Part shown: in pieces, positions 22,845-32,151 of the stretch
Layout: every line of letters begins with the position of its first letter
Numbering within the stretch: position 1 is the stretch's first letter
Assembly (NCBI GenBank): GCA_963920705.1
Contig: OY987232.1
Location: 5,335,200-5,399,199, forward strand
DNA length: 64,000 nucleotides
Source: Odiellus spinosus
Taxonomy: Eukaryota > Arthropoda > Arachnida > Opiliones > Phalangiidae
Direction of reading: 5' to 3'
Position numbers and translations under genes: made by a program
The notes under the pieces: generated by a model
Databases searched by the model: none
Told to the model about the DNA's origin: nothing
Seen by the model: the letters and a program-made list of their open reading frames with translations, nothing else

Positions 22845-23725
22845 ATTAAATAAGCCACATTTCTAAGTAATGCGATTTAAATTCAATCACCTCAGTTTAT
22901 TCGAGTACTCTACCCAAAAGATCGTGAGAAAGGGCCTCTTAACACCGAAATATAGGCGAGATACGATTGCCCACACAATCGAAGACGACACCACCGCGCA
23001 AGTGAGAGGGTTCACCACAATTCTAAACACTAACGTAAACCACCCATTGGAGTAGTACATCTATGAGTACCGAATCTGTAAATCTAGTTTATATAGGCTG
23101 AGAAGAGATTTATTAAAGTTAAAAAACCAAATGATAAGAAAATTATGCCTACTTTTTAATTACTGTGAATTTAATGGGATAATCATGATATAATAAAATT
23201 AAACGGCTGAAGAGGGCTACCCGAGTAGAAGAACCCATTGAATGTAATTTTAAGTTATCGATAAAAAATACCATTAAAATAGCTTATCTATTGTTTAATA
23301 AATAATTTTTTGTTCATCAATTTAGAACCACTTAAAAAAGTTCAGCTAGGTTTATGTTTTAACCTTTTCGTAACCCATTCAGCCACCTTTCTCTCTATTG
23401 CTTCATATACCTTATCAACCTTTCATTATTAACATCTTTGTTTAACCAAGAGAAGCACTCGTACTCAATAAACTATACTTTCTCTCTATTAACTCGAATT
23501 CAATGGATATTCCTTATCATTCTACTGTTTAAGAAATAAAATGTTTGTTTACCATTTTGAAGCAATTAATAAAGCTCGGCTAAGCTAATGATTTCACCCT
23601 TTTGTAACCAATTCAGGCACCTTACTTTCTATTACTTCGTGTACTTTATCAATATTTCATTATTTAAATCTGTGTTTAACTAAAGATACTCTCGTACCCG
23701 AAAGAAGTCTTATCAAATTTTGTCA
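22845..23725. repeat. Dispersed repeat Y, copy 2
   Basis: Direct-orientation match to 15140-16090. It is bracketed by direct copies of the end of repeat X. Confidence 0.8.
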
Positions 23726-23729
23726 AAGT

Positions 23730-24110
23730 ACCTTCGATACCCGTGTAAACGCACTTTTATTTAGATTCTTCAATCCACCCCAAGTTTGCAGCAAGACTAA
23801 GGCTATACTGCCCGTTATACCTTTGCTTTTTTGACTAAATGATATATGGAAAACAGCTTAGCGCGTGCTGCAAACTCAAGCTGGTTTTAAACGGTCACAT
23901 TTCTTTAAATTTTTGAACAATTTCTTAAATATCTTCTAAACTATCTCGAATTTTAAATTGATTTTTCAACTGAATTATTAATTAGATTAAGTTTAACCAT
24001 TTTGATATTTTTAATTATAAAATAAAATTATATTGCGTTTAATTTCCCTAAACGATATCACACCATAAGGGTCATTTGCATTCACTCCAAAAAGGTAGTA
24101 TATAAACCAT
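23730..24110. repeat. Dispersed repeat X, distal part
   Basis: The first 195 bp duplicate 22620-22810. The remainder matches about 63160-63400 inverted, so in the 63 kb copy the two halves of X are contiguous. Confidence 0.78.
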
Positions 24111-24244
24111 TCGAGTTATTAATCGAGTGATGTGGCCATGACGTTGGGAGGAACACCCCCTCCCTTCAAAGTCTAGACGTTTATCGTAACCCTAGGCACT
24201 TGGTAGGCAACGCTAATTTACCCATTGGTCGGGCGATGTTTGGA

Positions 24245-24520
24245 GAGTGGAAGATTGATGTGGACCATATTAGTGAGGGACGCCTCGCTAATATGGCCCG
24301 CTGAGATCAGACACTAGAGGTTGGACCTTGATGTGGGGATGGTCGGAGGTAATTATAACAGTGGGAGACGTCCCATTGCGTATAATCGCCTTCAACTGTC
24401 CAGCATCGAGGTTTGACCGTAAAGTGGATGGTGAAAGGCGATAATATGCAATTGGAGACGTCCTGTTGCATATAATTGCACGGCACCTGAAACTCAATGT
24501 GGCAGCCACGCTTAAAGGAG
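24245..24520. repeat. Three-hairpin tandem array with GACG loops
   Basis: Hairpins at 24265-24296, 24352-24386 and 24441-24476 have stems of 14-16 bp that differ in sequence, but every loop is GACG. Loop-to-loop spacing is 88 and 90 bp. Two hairpins recur inverted at 40811-41066. The spacing and shared flanking words (GATGTGG, GGATGGT) show it is a tandem repeat whose stems diverged while remaining able to pair. Confidence 0.8.
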
Positions 24521-24673
24521 GTAATTCCCGTTAAACGGAATTGAACGATAAGCTGGCATGATTACGTCTCTAGACTTTTGGCTCCACGAGCTAGGTCACG
24601 TGATTTCCGCTTACACAGGATATCCGCTTACACAGGAAGTGACACACAGATACACAGACAAGACCAGTCTAAA

Positions 24674-24707
24674 ACCTCCCCCTGAACTAAAGTTCAGTCG
24701 GGGAGGT
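24674..24707 (-). repeat. Variant Helentron-type hairpin, minus strand
   Basis: On the minus strand TTTTT is followed by ACCTCCCCGACTGAAC, then an AGTTCAG...GGGAGGT closing arm, the same architecture as the Helentron 5' end at 26060. A GT-rich stretch follows on that strand at about 24620-24665, paralleling the GT microsatellite beside the full Helentron end. Confidence 0.7.
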
Positions 24708-25489
24708 AAAAAGATAGAAATCAGAAAACGTTATCGAGATAAAAAAAGAGAGAGATAAGGAAAATCTTTGCTTCACCCCCTTTTTTTTAAACCCCTCATT
24801 ACGAGGTGTAATTAGAATAAAACCCTAGTTAAAATACTCATTCGTATCATAGTGTCCAAGTCAAGATCCCCTCTAGAAAGTTTATGATGCTCGTGAGAGT
24901 TTAAAGTGACGATGTCACATAGTTGATCCCCCTAGTTAACGACGAGTTCCGTGCTACTCTATCTCTCGACAACGTCACCTGATATAAATAATGGCTACCG
25001 CGTTCCCAATTGATGATACCCGTAAGTGTTAAATAACTGTAGAGTAGAATAACCTAGAAAGCCCCATTACAAATATCAAGGTATCTCATTAATATTAAAG
25101 TTTATCTATATTTGATTAAGCATAACTTGAGAGCCCCGATAATTTAACGTAGATATCTAAGCACCTTCCGTGCGCCCAACTCTGTGAGATAACGGGTTGT
25201 AACGTCCCTCGAAGTTTTATGTATTATCATTTTTCCCCCTATAATTAAAGTGTTATATTTTTGAAAGTGTTATTACAAATGTGCCTGACCATGAATAAAA
25301 GAGTGTTGTTTTGATTGACCAATTATGACAAACCATACGTGAAACGAATCTTTTTTCCTCTTCTTCCCACGTGATTAAACTCCTCACGCAATTTATCCCA
25401 ACCCCCAAAACACTTTTTTTGTGTAAGCTTTTCTCGTTTTTCCCCGTGTTGGTGGCTCTTCGAACATTTTTCCTAAAACCAGCGTCTTT
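24708..25489. other. Unassigned intergenic stretch
   Basis: AT-rich, no gene recognised. The plus-strand frame at 25371-25703 is mostly a shadow of the PARP1 relic on the other strand. Confidence 0.45.
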
Positions 25490-26059
25490 TAACCAAATTC
25501 GCGGGAAAAAGTTCGAACGCCGCTCGCCAGGCGGAAACCCGGCGAGGAAAACCCTTATAAGACGTTTGAATTGCGCAACAGCTTCGGTCTCATCCTCAAA
25601 CTCTTCAGTTTTGTTTCCTTCGATCGATGTACCAACACGACCCCAGCTCCGAAAAATCCAGGGTTTGCTTCTTTCGTCGGACTTTAATACTTGTAACTTT
25701 TAAGAAGAGTTTGTTCCAAGAGCTATTTCAACTTTTCCAAGAACAGCATTGTATATCCCATTTTTATCTTCTAAAACATGAGCGTGGGCTTCGAGTTTAG
25801 AATCTGGTTCAACAGGCACACTCCCTTTAAGGGCGAGTTTGACTTTCGTGCTTTTACTCGATAAGAAATGGAACTCGCTTTTTCCCGTACTTATAAGCTT
25901 CTTTTCGGTAGCTGATTGAATTCTATCTTCCGGGTTTCCACCCCAGCTAGCGATGCTGTACTGTTTGATCGTTTGAACCGAACCACTCTTTTCAACAGCG
26001 TCAATGAAATCTTCGGAAACAACGGGTATGTCATTTTCTTCCGCTTCTCTGATCTTTTT
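25490..26059 (-). pseudogene. PARP1: PARP1 pseudogene, 3' piece: BRCT end, linker and WGR domain
   Basis: Read on the minus strand, the sequence gives KKIREAEENDIPVVSEDF, the end of the PARP1 BRCT domain, then a linker and the start of the WGR domain (KLALKGSVPVEPDSKLEAHA, then GKVEIALGTNS). The WGR core follows in a shifted frame as PWIFRSWGRVGTS. Homology fades near 25490 before the regulatory and catalytic domains, so the copy is 3'-truncated as well as frameshifted. PARP1 detects DNA breaks and makes poly-ADP-ribose; this relic cannot. Its upstream half lies at 36952-38035 beyond the inserted Helentron. Confidence 0.88.
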
Positions 26060-26093
26060 ACCTCTCCGAGTGAACTTTAGTTCACGGAGAGGT
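26060..26093 (+). repeat. Helentron 5'-terminal hairpin
   Basis: ACCTCTCCGAGTGAAC pairs with GTTCACGGAGAGGT across TTTA, with a 2 nt bulge. It is the exact 5' end by the PARP1 junction. Confidence 0.88.
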
Positions 26094-26104
26094 TCTGTCC
26101 TGAT

Positions 26105-26186
26105 CGTGTGTGTGTGTGTGTGGGTGTGTGTGTGTGTGGGTGTGTGTGTGTGTGGGTGTGTGTGTGAGTAGGTGTGTGTGTGTGTC
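26105..26186. repeat. GT microsatellite next to the Helentron 5' end
   Basis: An 80 bp run of GT with regular GGGT interruptions. A microsatellite beside a terminal hairpin is a known Helentron/HINE layout. Confidence 0.92.
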
Positions 26187-27534
26187 CGTCGTTCGCCGTG
26201 TTCGCAATTACGTCATCGCAAGAAAATTCTATTTTAGTTCACCACTCTTCTCATAGGTGGCGGCACATTTTCCAAATTTTGAAATTTTCTATTTAAATAA
26301 AACATCTCACAGGTGGTCTCCCACCCAGTTACTGTCCGCGCTCGCCGCTGCTCCGCTTTAGAGATAGCCATGCGAACGCTCTAACGACTTTGCTATAAGC
26401 ACTTGTAGGAATCTTAGATAAAAACCTCTTAAATCTGGAAGGGGTGCACTACGGAAGCCAGGCCGTGTTATAGTACTGCCGCTTATAATGCTTTATATGT
26501 ATCCAATTAAATAAAAAATTTTAAAGCTTATTACTCTTAATTTAAGTTTTATAATAAAATATTACTAGTCCTCCGCGATCATAATATAATATTTAAATTT
26601 AATTATATTTTGTAAATGAATTTGTTGTTAACTTTTTGTCACTAGGTCACGCTAGTCTCTTGATCGTTCCCCTCGAAACTTTGACCTTTGTCTTGGCCTA
26701 TTGCAGCGTCATCTGCTTTCACTATTATTTTGATTATAATTTTAATGCAACATTAATTAATTTTTAACACTACATTAAATTATGCATTTTATTTGTAAAT
26801 TTAATTGATCACCAAAAGATTTAGAAATAATTTTTTTACGTGTATCTCAAATTAAAACTCACACGATGGCTTTAACTACTGCTTAGATACCACATGAATC
26901 CTTTATCTTACGGTCCTAACTCCTAACATTCATTCCCCTTTTTTTTGGCGTCCCCACCCCCCAGTTCGCGCCCGGTTTCGTTCCACAATACGCACCCCCC
27001 CCCCCATCATCCTTGGCTACGATAGCAAAAGCAAAAGTAAAACTAAAAAGCTTCTAGAACTTTCAAAATATCTTTGTGTTGTCAGTACTAAGTGGTCGAA
27101 TAGTATAGAAGCGTTATTGAAACTCGTTGGACTGTTTTGGAATACGCAACGCTACTTTTTAATCATAAGTCTGATAAGATTTTTAATATTCTGCTTCGGC
27201 AATCGTTAGTTTGACTTGTTATTTTCAAGAAATATTTCTTTCGGTTGCCTGAGTGTAAAACAAATTCACAAAGAAAAAGGTTTTCTTTGACTATCCTTCA
27301 AGCGCTACTTTGTGTGAAATTATTTTCGGTATGTTTTTTCATTATTCATTCTTCTAATTATACTGAGCTTACATTCCTTTTGTTTTTTCATTAATTTATG
27401 ATTTGAATTTATTACTAACCAATGTTTGCCATTGGTAATTAACCTTTAATTGATTGATGCTTTAATTATTATTGATTAAGTACTTATAAGTATTCCATAA
27501 GGTATTTTTTCTGGTTGAAACATTAAATTTTAAA
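26187..27534 (+). promoter_or_regulatory. Helentron 5' non-coding region
   Basis: About 1.35 kb without a supportable frame separates the terminal hairpin and microsatellite from the Rep start. It must hold the promoter if the element is expressed. A C-rich tract lies at 26992-27004. I see no decisive TATA or initiator assignment. Confidence 0.4.
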
Positions 27535-30500
27535 ATGAATGTGGATGAGTCTTTTAGCAAAGAGGAGCTTCGAAAGCGTAAAGCTAGGGATAGAATGAGG
27601 GAGAAAAGGTCAGATCCTGAATTTCGAAGGAGAGAAAATGAAAGGAAGAGATTTTTAGCATCGCAAAAGAAAGATAATGCATCGGGAATCTCACATCAGG
27701 AAAGTAAAAAATTACAATGCAGTCAATCTAATGAGACCTCGGAAAATTCTAAACACGCGGGTAAAAGGGATAATGTAGAAAGTATTGGAGTTGGGAAGTT
27801 AGCCATTATAAATGACAAAAGTGAAATTCTATCGGCCTTTTCTTCCACGTTGCGAGCTGATGCAAATTCTCAGGCCAGAGAGCGAATGAGAATTCTACGT
27901 CAAAATGAAGACTACAGAGCGAAGGAAGCAGAGGCTAAAGCAAAAAAGAGAAAGGAAACCACATTTAGTGAAACAGAAATTCTGGCGAATAGTCTAGCCA
28001 AAAAAATGAAGCGGTTAAACGATGGATATAAAGCAGATGAACGTGTGCGAAACCAGTTGGCCATGGCTGTTAGACGACAAAATGTTGAGTACGCAGAAGC
28101 AGAACGTGACCGTAACCAGTCGGCGATGACTGTTAGACGACAAAATGTTGAGTACAGAGAAGCCGAACGTGATCGAAATCAGAAAGCGATGGCTGTTAGG
28201 AGAGAAAATATTGAGTACGCAGAAGCAGAACGTACTCGTAAGCAGAAAGCGATGGCTGTTAGGAGAGAAAATATTGAGTACGCAGAAGCAGAACGTGACC
28301 GTAACCAGTCGGCGATGACTGTTAGAAGACAAAATGTTGAGTACAGAGAAGACGAACGTGATCGAAACCAGAAGGCGATGGCTGCTAGGCGAGAAAATCT
28401 TGGGTACACTGAAGCCGAACGTGATCGAAATCAGAAAGCGATGGCTGTTAGGAGAGAAAATATTGAGTACGCAGAAGCAGAACGTACTCGTAAGCAGAAA
28501 GCGATGGCTGTTAGGAGAGAAAATATTGAGTACGCAGAAGCAGAACGTGACCGTAACCAGTCGGCGATGACTGTTAGACGACAAAATGTTGAGTACAGAG
28601 AAGCCGAACGTGATCGAAACCAGAAGGCGATGGCTGCTAGGCGAGAAAATCTTGGGTACACTGAAGCCGAACGTGATCGAAATCAGAAAGCGATGGCTGT
28701 TAGGAGAGAAAATATTGAGTACGCAGAAGCAGAACGTACTCGTAAGCAGAAAGCGATGGCTGTTAGGAGAGAAAATATTGAGTACGCAGAAGCAGAACGT
28801 GACCGTAACCAGTCGGCGATGACTGTTAGACGACAAAATGTTGAGTACAGAGAAGCCGAACGTGATCGAAACCAGAAGGCGATGGCTGCTAGGCGAGAAA
28901 ATCTTGGGTACACTGAAGCCGAACGTGATCGAAATCAGAAAGCGATGGCTGTTAGGAGAGAAAATATTGAGTACGCAGAAGCAGAACGTACTCGTAAGCA
29001 GAAAGCGATGGCTGTTAGGAGAGAAAATATTGAGTACGCAGAAGCAGAACGTACTCGTAAGCAGTCGGCGATGGTTCTTAGGCGAGAAAATGTTGAGTAC
29101 ACAGAAGCCGAACGTGATCGTAACCAGAAGGCGATGGCTGTTAGGCGACAAAATGTAGAATACAGAGAAGCAGACCGTGGTAGAAATAGAGTTTCTATGG
29201 CCGAAAGTAGGGATGACCCCGTGTACATAGAAGACACATATTTCAATACCATAAAGGAAGGACCAACTTGGCTATGCGTTGGATGTACAAATCTTTTTTT
29301 TAAAGCATCTGGCAGTTTGGTTAAATCTGAAATATATTTGTCCATATCTGGGATTAACCCTCGTGAATTAGACGAAAAGATTTTCTTATGCAGCGCTTGT
29401 AGTAAAGCTATAAAAAGAAAAGAAGTTCCAAAATTCTCTCAAGAAAATGGATTTGTATTTCCTGATATTCCCGTTGAATTGGTAAACATTTCAAATTTAG
29501 AAGAGAGAATGATAGCCCCCCGAATACCTTTTATGCAACTAATGAGATTGGGGTGTGATCGACAAAGAGGAATTAAGGGGAACGTAGTTAACGTCCCTAT
29601 TAATGTTGAGTGTACAGTATCTGTTTTACCAAGGTTACCTCGCGACACCGACACCATACAAATTGAATTCATGAGAAGAATGCAATATAGGTCACCGTTT
29701 ATGTATGAAACTGTTAGACCCAAAAAAATTATGGAAGCCCTTAGTTTTTTAGTAAGAACTCCATTGTATCAGAAGCATGAAATAACGATTAACCGCAATA
29801 TATTAGACCCTATTCAGGAAGAACTTGAATTTATTGTTGACGAAAATGATCGTCAGTTAGAGCATGTTGACATCTCGCAGGAAAACACAGATTTGCAAAA
29901 TAACGAAAGAGATAGTGATGATTTGTGGAATGAGCCGGATGTTGTTAATTTAACCCCGGTTGGAAATCAGGATACGTTATTAGTGTCTTCGGCGGATTTT
30001 TTGCCTTCAAATACCATGCACGTTACATTTGCACCTGGGGAAGGGCAAAAACCTATATCATTATTATTTGACGAGGACGCGGAGGAATTATCTTTCCCAA
30101 GTATATATGTTGGCCAAAAAAGAGAACTCAAGGTTAAAGCAAGCTACGGGGATATAGTTAAATGGGAACTTCGTAATTCTGATCGGCGTTGCGCGAAGAA
30201 TCCCTCAAAACTATTTTACTCTTTCGTTAAGTTAGAAACTTTAAAAGTGAGTCAAGCTATACAAGTGTGTATGAGGAAAACTAAAAAAAATGATGGGTCA
30301 AATTATACTGCTGGATATTTATCTTCCGAGGGAGCCCTTGAAAGCCTTATTAAGCAGGATGATGGGTTTCGTGTCCTTGAAAAATTACAATCTTCTCCTT
30401 CTTACTGGCAACATAGGCAGAAAGAAATGCTAGGTATGCTTAGGCAACTTGGGACGGCTACTCTCTTCGTGACGCTTTCTGCCGCCGAAAGTAAATGGCC

Positions 30501-32088
30501 AGAGCTACTTAACGTGTTGCGCGTAACCTCTGGGCAAGAAAGTCTAGAAGCGCAGGAAGTGTTGAGTTTAAGTTACGCGGAAAAGTCAAAACTTATTCAG
30601 GATGACCCAGTTACTTGCGCTCGTTATTTTGACCACCGTTTTCGAGCTCTTCTTAAAGCTCTACAGAAATTAGGCCCCCTTGGAGTTATAGAAGATTATA
30701 ACTTCAGGGTTGAAATACAACAGAGAGGCTCTCCACACCAACATGGCCTAGTATGGATTAAAGGCGCGCCTAAACTCAAAGATGATTTTTCAAATGTCAA
30801 AGAAGTAGAAGATTTTGTGGATAAAATTATAACTTGCGCTGGCGAACACAATGATGAAGACTTAAATTTGTTGACACGGTTACAAATTCATAGACATACG
30901 ATGACTTGTAAAAAAAAGGTTAATAATACTTCCACATGCCGTTTTGGAATTCCATTTCCACCAATGCCTCGTACGATAATTTACGATCCTACGCAAAGGA
31001 AGGTTGGAACGCTAGAGGAAGAATTAAAATGCAAGAACAATAACAAACTATTGTACGATACTTTACAATCGAAAGAGAAGGAACTTTGGGTTGATACATT
31101 TGAGCAATTATTAGCAAAATTACGCATGACCGAAGCTGAATATATTGCTGCCGCTACTTACAATCTCAAGAGAAAAACAGTTCTTTTGAAAAGAAAGCCT
31201 AAAGATACCAGGGTGAATCCGTACAATGAGAAAGTTTTGCATCTTTGGCGAGCTAATATGGATATTCAATATGTTCTCGACGCTTACGCTTGCGTCATGT
31301 ACATTGTTTCCTATATAGGAAAATCTCAACGAGGAATGTCAATGCTCTTACGTGAAGCTGCAAAACAAGCGAAAAAAGACAATTGCACCGTGAAAGAGAA
31401 ACTGAAAGTAATAGCGAATCAGTTTTTAAACGCGCACGAGGTAAGCGCGCAAGAAGCCGCTTACGCTGGGTTGCAAATTCCCGTATCAAGAAGTAGTCGG
31501 GCGTGTATTTACATAAACACGAATTTGCCCGAAAATCGTGTACACATCCTTAAAAGTAAAGATGAACTGGAAGAGTTGCCAGAAGATAGTGAAAATGTTT
31601 TTTCCTCTGGTCTGATAGAACATTATGTCCAGAGGCCAGAGGAAATGGAAATGACAACGTTAGCGCAATTTGCCGCTTGGTACGAGTTTGCTAAAACTCG
31701 AAAAGTTGTTAAAAATGAATATAACGTTGATGACATCAACCAAAATGATAATAGCGAATCTTATGGTAAGTGGCTTAAATTGAAAGACTCGTCCGGTTTC
31801 GTTCGAAAACGCGGCCACTCCAAAATTATAAGATACCGCAAATTCCACGTGGATAAAGATCCAGATAACTTTTATCGCGAGCAAATAATGTTGTTCACCC
31901 CTTGGCGCGATGAAACGAAAGACATTTTGGAACAAGATCTTAGAACCGAATATGAGGTTTGCTTAGACACAATTAAAGAAGTTAGAAAAGAATTTAATCA
32001 TGAAAATGACGAGATGGCGTTTGAAAAGGCTCTAGCAGATTTTGAAAACGAAGAGATTGAAGCTGACCTTACTAACATTCAACCATAA
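27535..32088 (+). CDS. Helentron Rep protein (HUH/Y2 replication initiator) with N-terminal repeats
   Basis: The 1517-codon frame starts at an ATG followed by a basic region. Residues about 160-542 are 21-residue charged repeats, likely helical or coiled coil. Paired cysteines (CVGC near 581, CSAC near 620) suggest a zinc site. The Helitron Rep domain follows: the HUH metal-binding motif is H1068-Q-H1070 in GSPHQHGLVW, and the paired catalytic tyrosines are Y1256 and Y1260 in MYIVSYIGKSQRG. Rep nicks one strand, stays bound through tyrosine, and starts rolling-circle transfer. The stop at 32086-32088 replaces a codon that is sense in the second Helentron copy (GAA there), and the helicase continues in the same frame, so it is a nonsense change inside a Rep-helicase fusion or, less likely, a read-through site. 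Confidence 0.92.
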   Translation: MNVDESFSKEELRKRKARDRMREKRSDPEFRRRENERKRFLASQKKDNASGISHQESKKLQCSQSNETSENSKHAGKRDNVESIGVGKLAIINDKSEILSAFSSTLRADANSQARERMRILRQNEDYRAKEAEAKAKKRKETTFSETEILANSLAKKMKRLNDGYKADERVRNQLAMAVRRQNVEYAEAERDRNQSAMTVRRQNVEYREAERDRNQKAMAVRRENIEYAEAERTRKQKAMAVRRENIEYAEAERDRNQSAMTVRRQNVEYREDERDRNQKAMAARRENLGYTEAERDRNQKAMAVRRENIEYAEAERTRKQKAMAVRRENIEYAEAERDRNQSAMTVRRQNVEYREAERDRNQKAMAARRENLGYTEAERDRNQKAMAVRRENIEYAEAERTRKQKAMAVRRENIEYAEAERDRNQSAMTVRRQNVEYREAERDRNQKAMAARRENLGYTEAERDRNQKAMAVRRENIEYAEAERTRKQKAMAVRRENIEYAEAERTRKQSAMVLRRENVEYTEAERDRNQKAMAVRRQNVEYREADRGRNRVSMAESRDDPVYIEDTYFNTIKEGPTWLCVGCTNLFFKASGSLVKSEIYLSISGINPRELDEKIFLCSACSKAIKRKEVPKFSQENGFVFPDIPVELVNISNLEERMIAPRIPFMQLMRLGCDRQRGIKGNVVNVPINVECTVSVLPRLPRDTDTIQIEFMRRMQYRSPFMYETVRPKKIMEALSFLVRTPLYQKHEITINRNILDPIQEELEFIVDENDRQLEHVDISQENTDLQNNERDSDDLWNEPDVVNLTPVGNQDTLLVSSADFLPSNTMHVTFAPGEGQKPISLLFDEDAEELSFPSIYVGQKRELKVKASYGDIVKWELRNSDRRCAKNPSKLFYSFVKLETLKVSQAIQVCMRKTKKNDGSNYTAGYLSSEGALESLIKQDDGFRVLEKLQSSPSYWQHRQKEMLGMLRQLGTATLFVTLSAAESKWPELLNVLRVTSGQESLEAQEVLSLSYAEKSKLIQDDPVTCARYFDHRFRALLKALQKLGPLGVIEDYNFRVEIQQRGSPHQHGLVWIKGAPKLKDDFSNVKEVEDFVDKIITCAGEHNDEDLNLLTRLQIHRHTMTCKKKVNNTSTCRFGIPFPPMPRTIIYDPTQRKVGTLEEELKCKNNNKLLYDTLQSKEKELWVDTFEQLLAKLRMTEAEYIAAATYNLKRKTVLLKRKPKDTRVNPYNEKVLHLWRANMDIQYVLDAYACVMYIVSYIGKSQRGMSMLLREAAKQAKKDNCTVKEKLKVIANQFLNAHEVSAQEAAYAGLQIPVSRSSRACIYINTNLPENRVHILKSKDELEELPEDSENVFSSGLIEHYVQRPEEMEMTTLAQFAAWYEFAKTRKVVKNEYNVDDINQNDNSESYGKWLKLKDSSGFVRKRGHSKIIRYRKFHVDKDPDNFYREQIMLFTPWRDETKDILEQDLRTEYEVCLDTIKEVRKEFNHENDEMAFEKALADFENEEIEADLTNIQP
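28015..29160 (+). repeat. 63 bp coding minisatellite within Rep
   Basis: About 18 units each encode 21 residues such as YAEAERDRNQSAMTVRRQN. A higher-order period of 252 bp (four units) is clear. Because the unit is a multiple of three, the antisense strand is also open, giving a spurious 378-codon frame. Confidence 0.95.
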
Positions 32089-32151
32089 TCTGAACATCGT
32101 AATGAAATCGATAGATCAGTCGCCGCGGAAGATTCCGATTTTCTAGTTAAT

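Noticed and set aside
25371-25703. Plus-strand 110-codon frame
   Set aside because: Its 3' half is the antisense of the PARP1 WGR region, and the plus-strand peptide has no family features.
28015-29151. Minus-strand frame of 378 codons
   Set aside because: Same artefact over the Rep repeats of the first Helentron.
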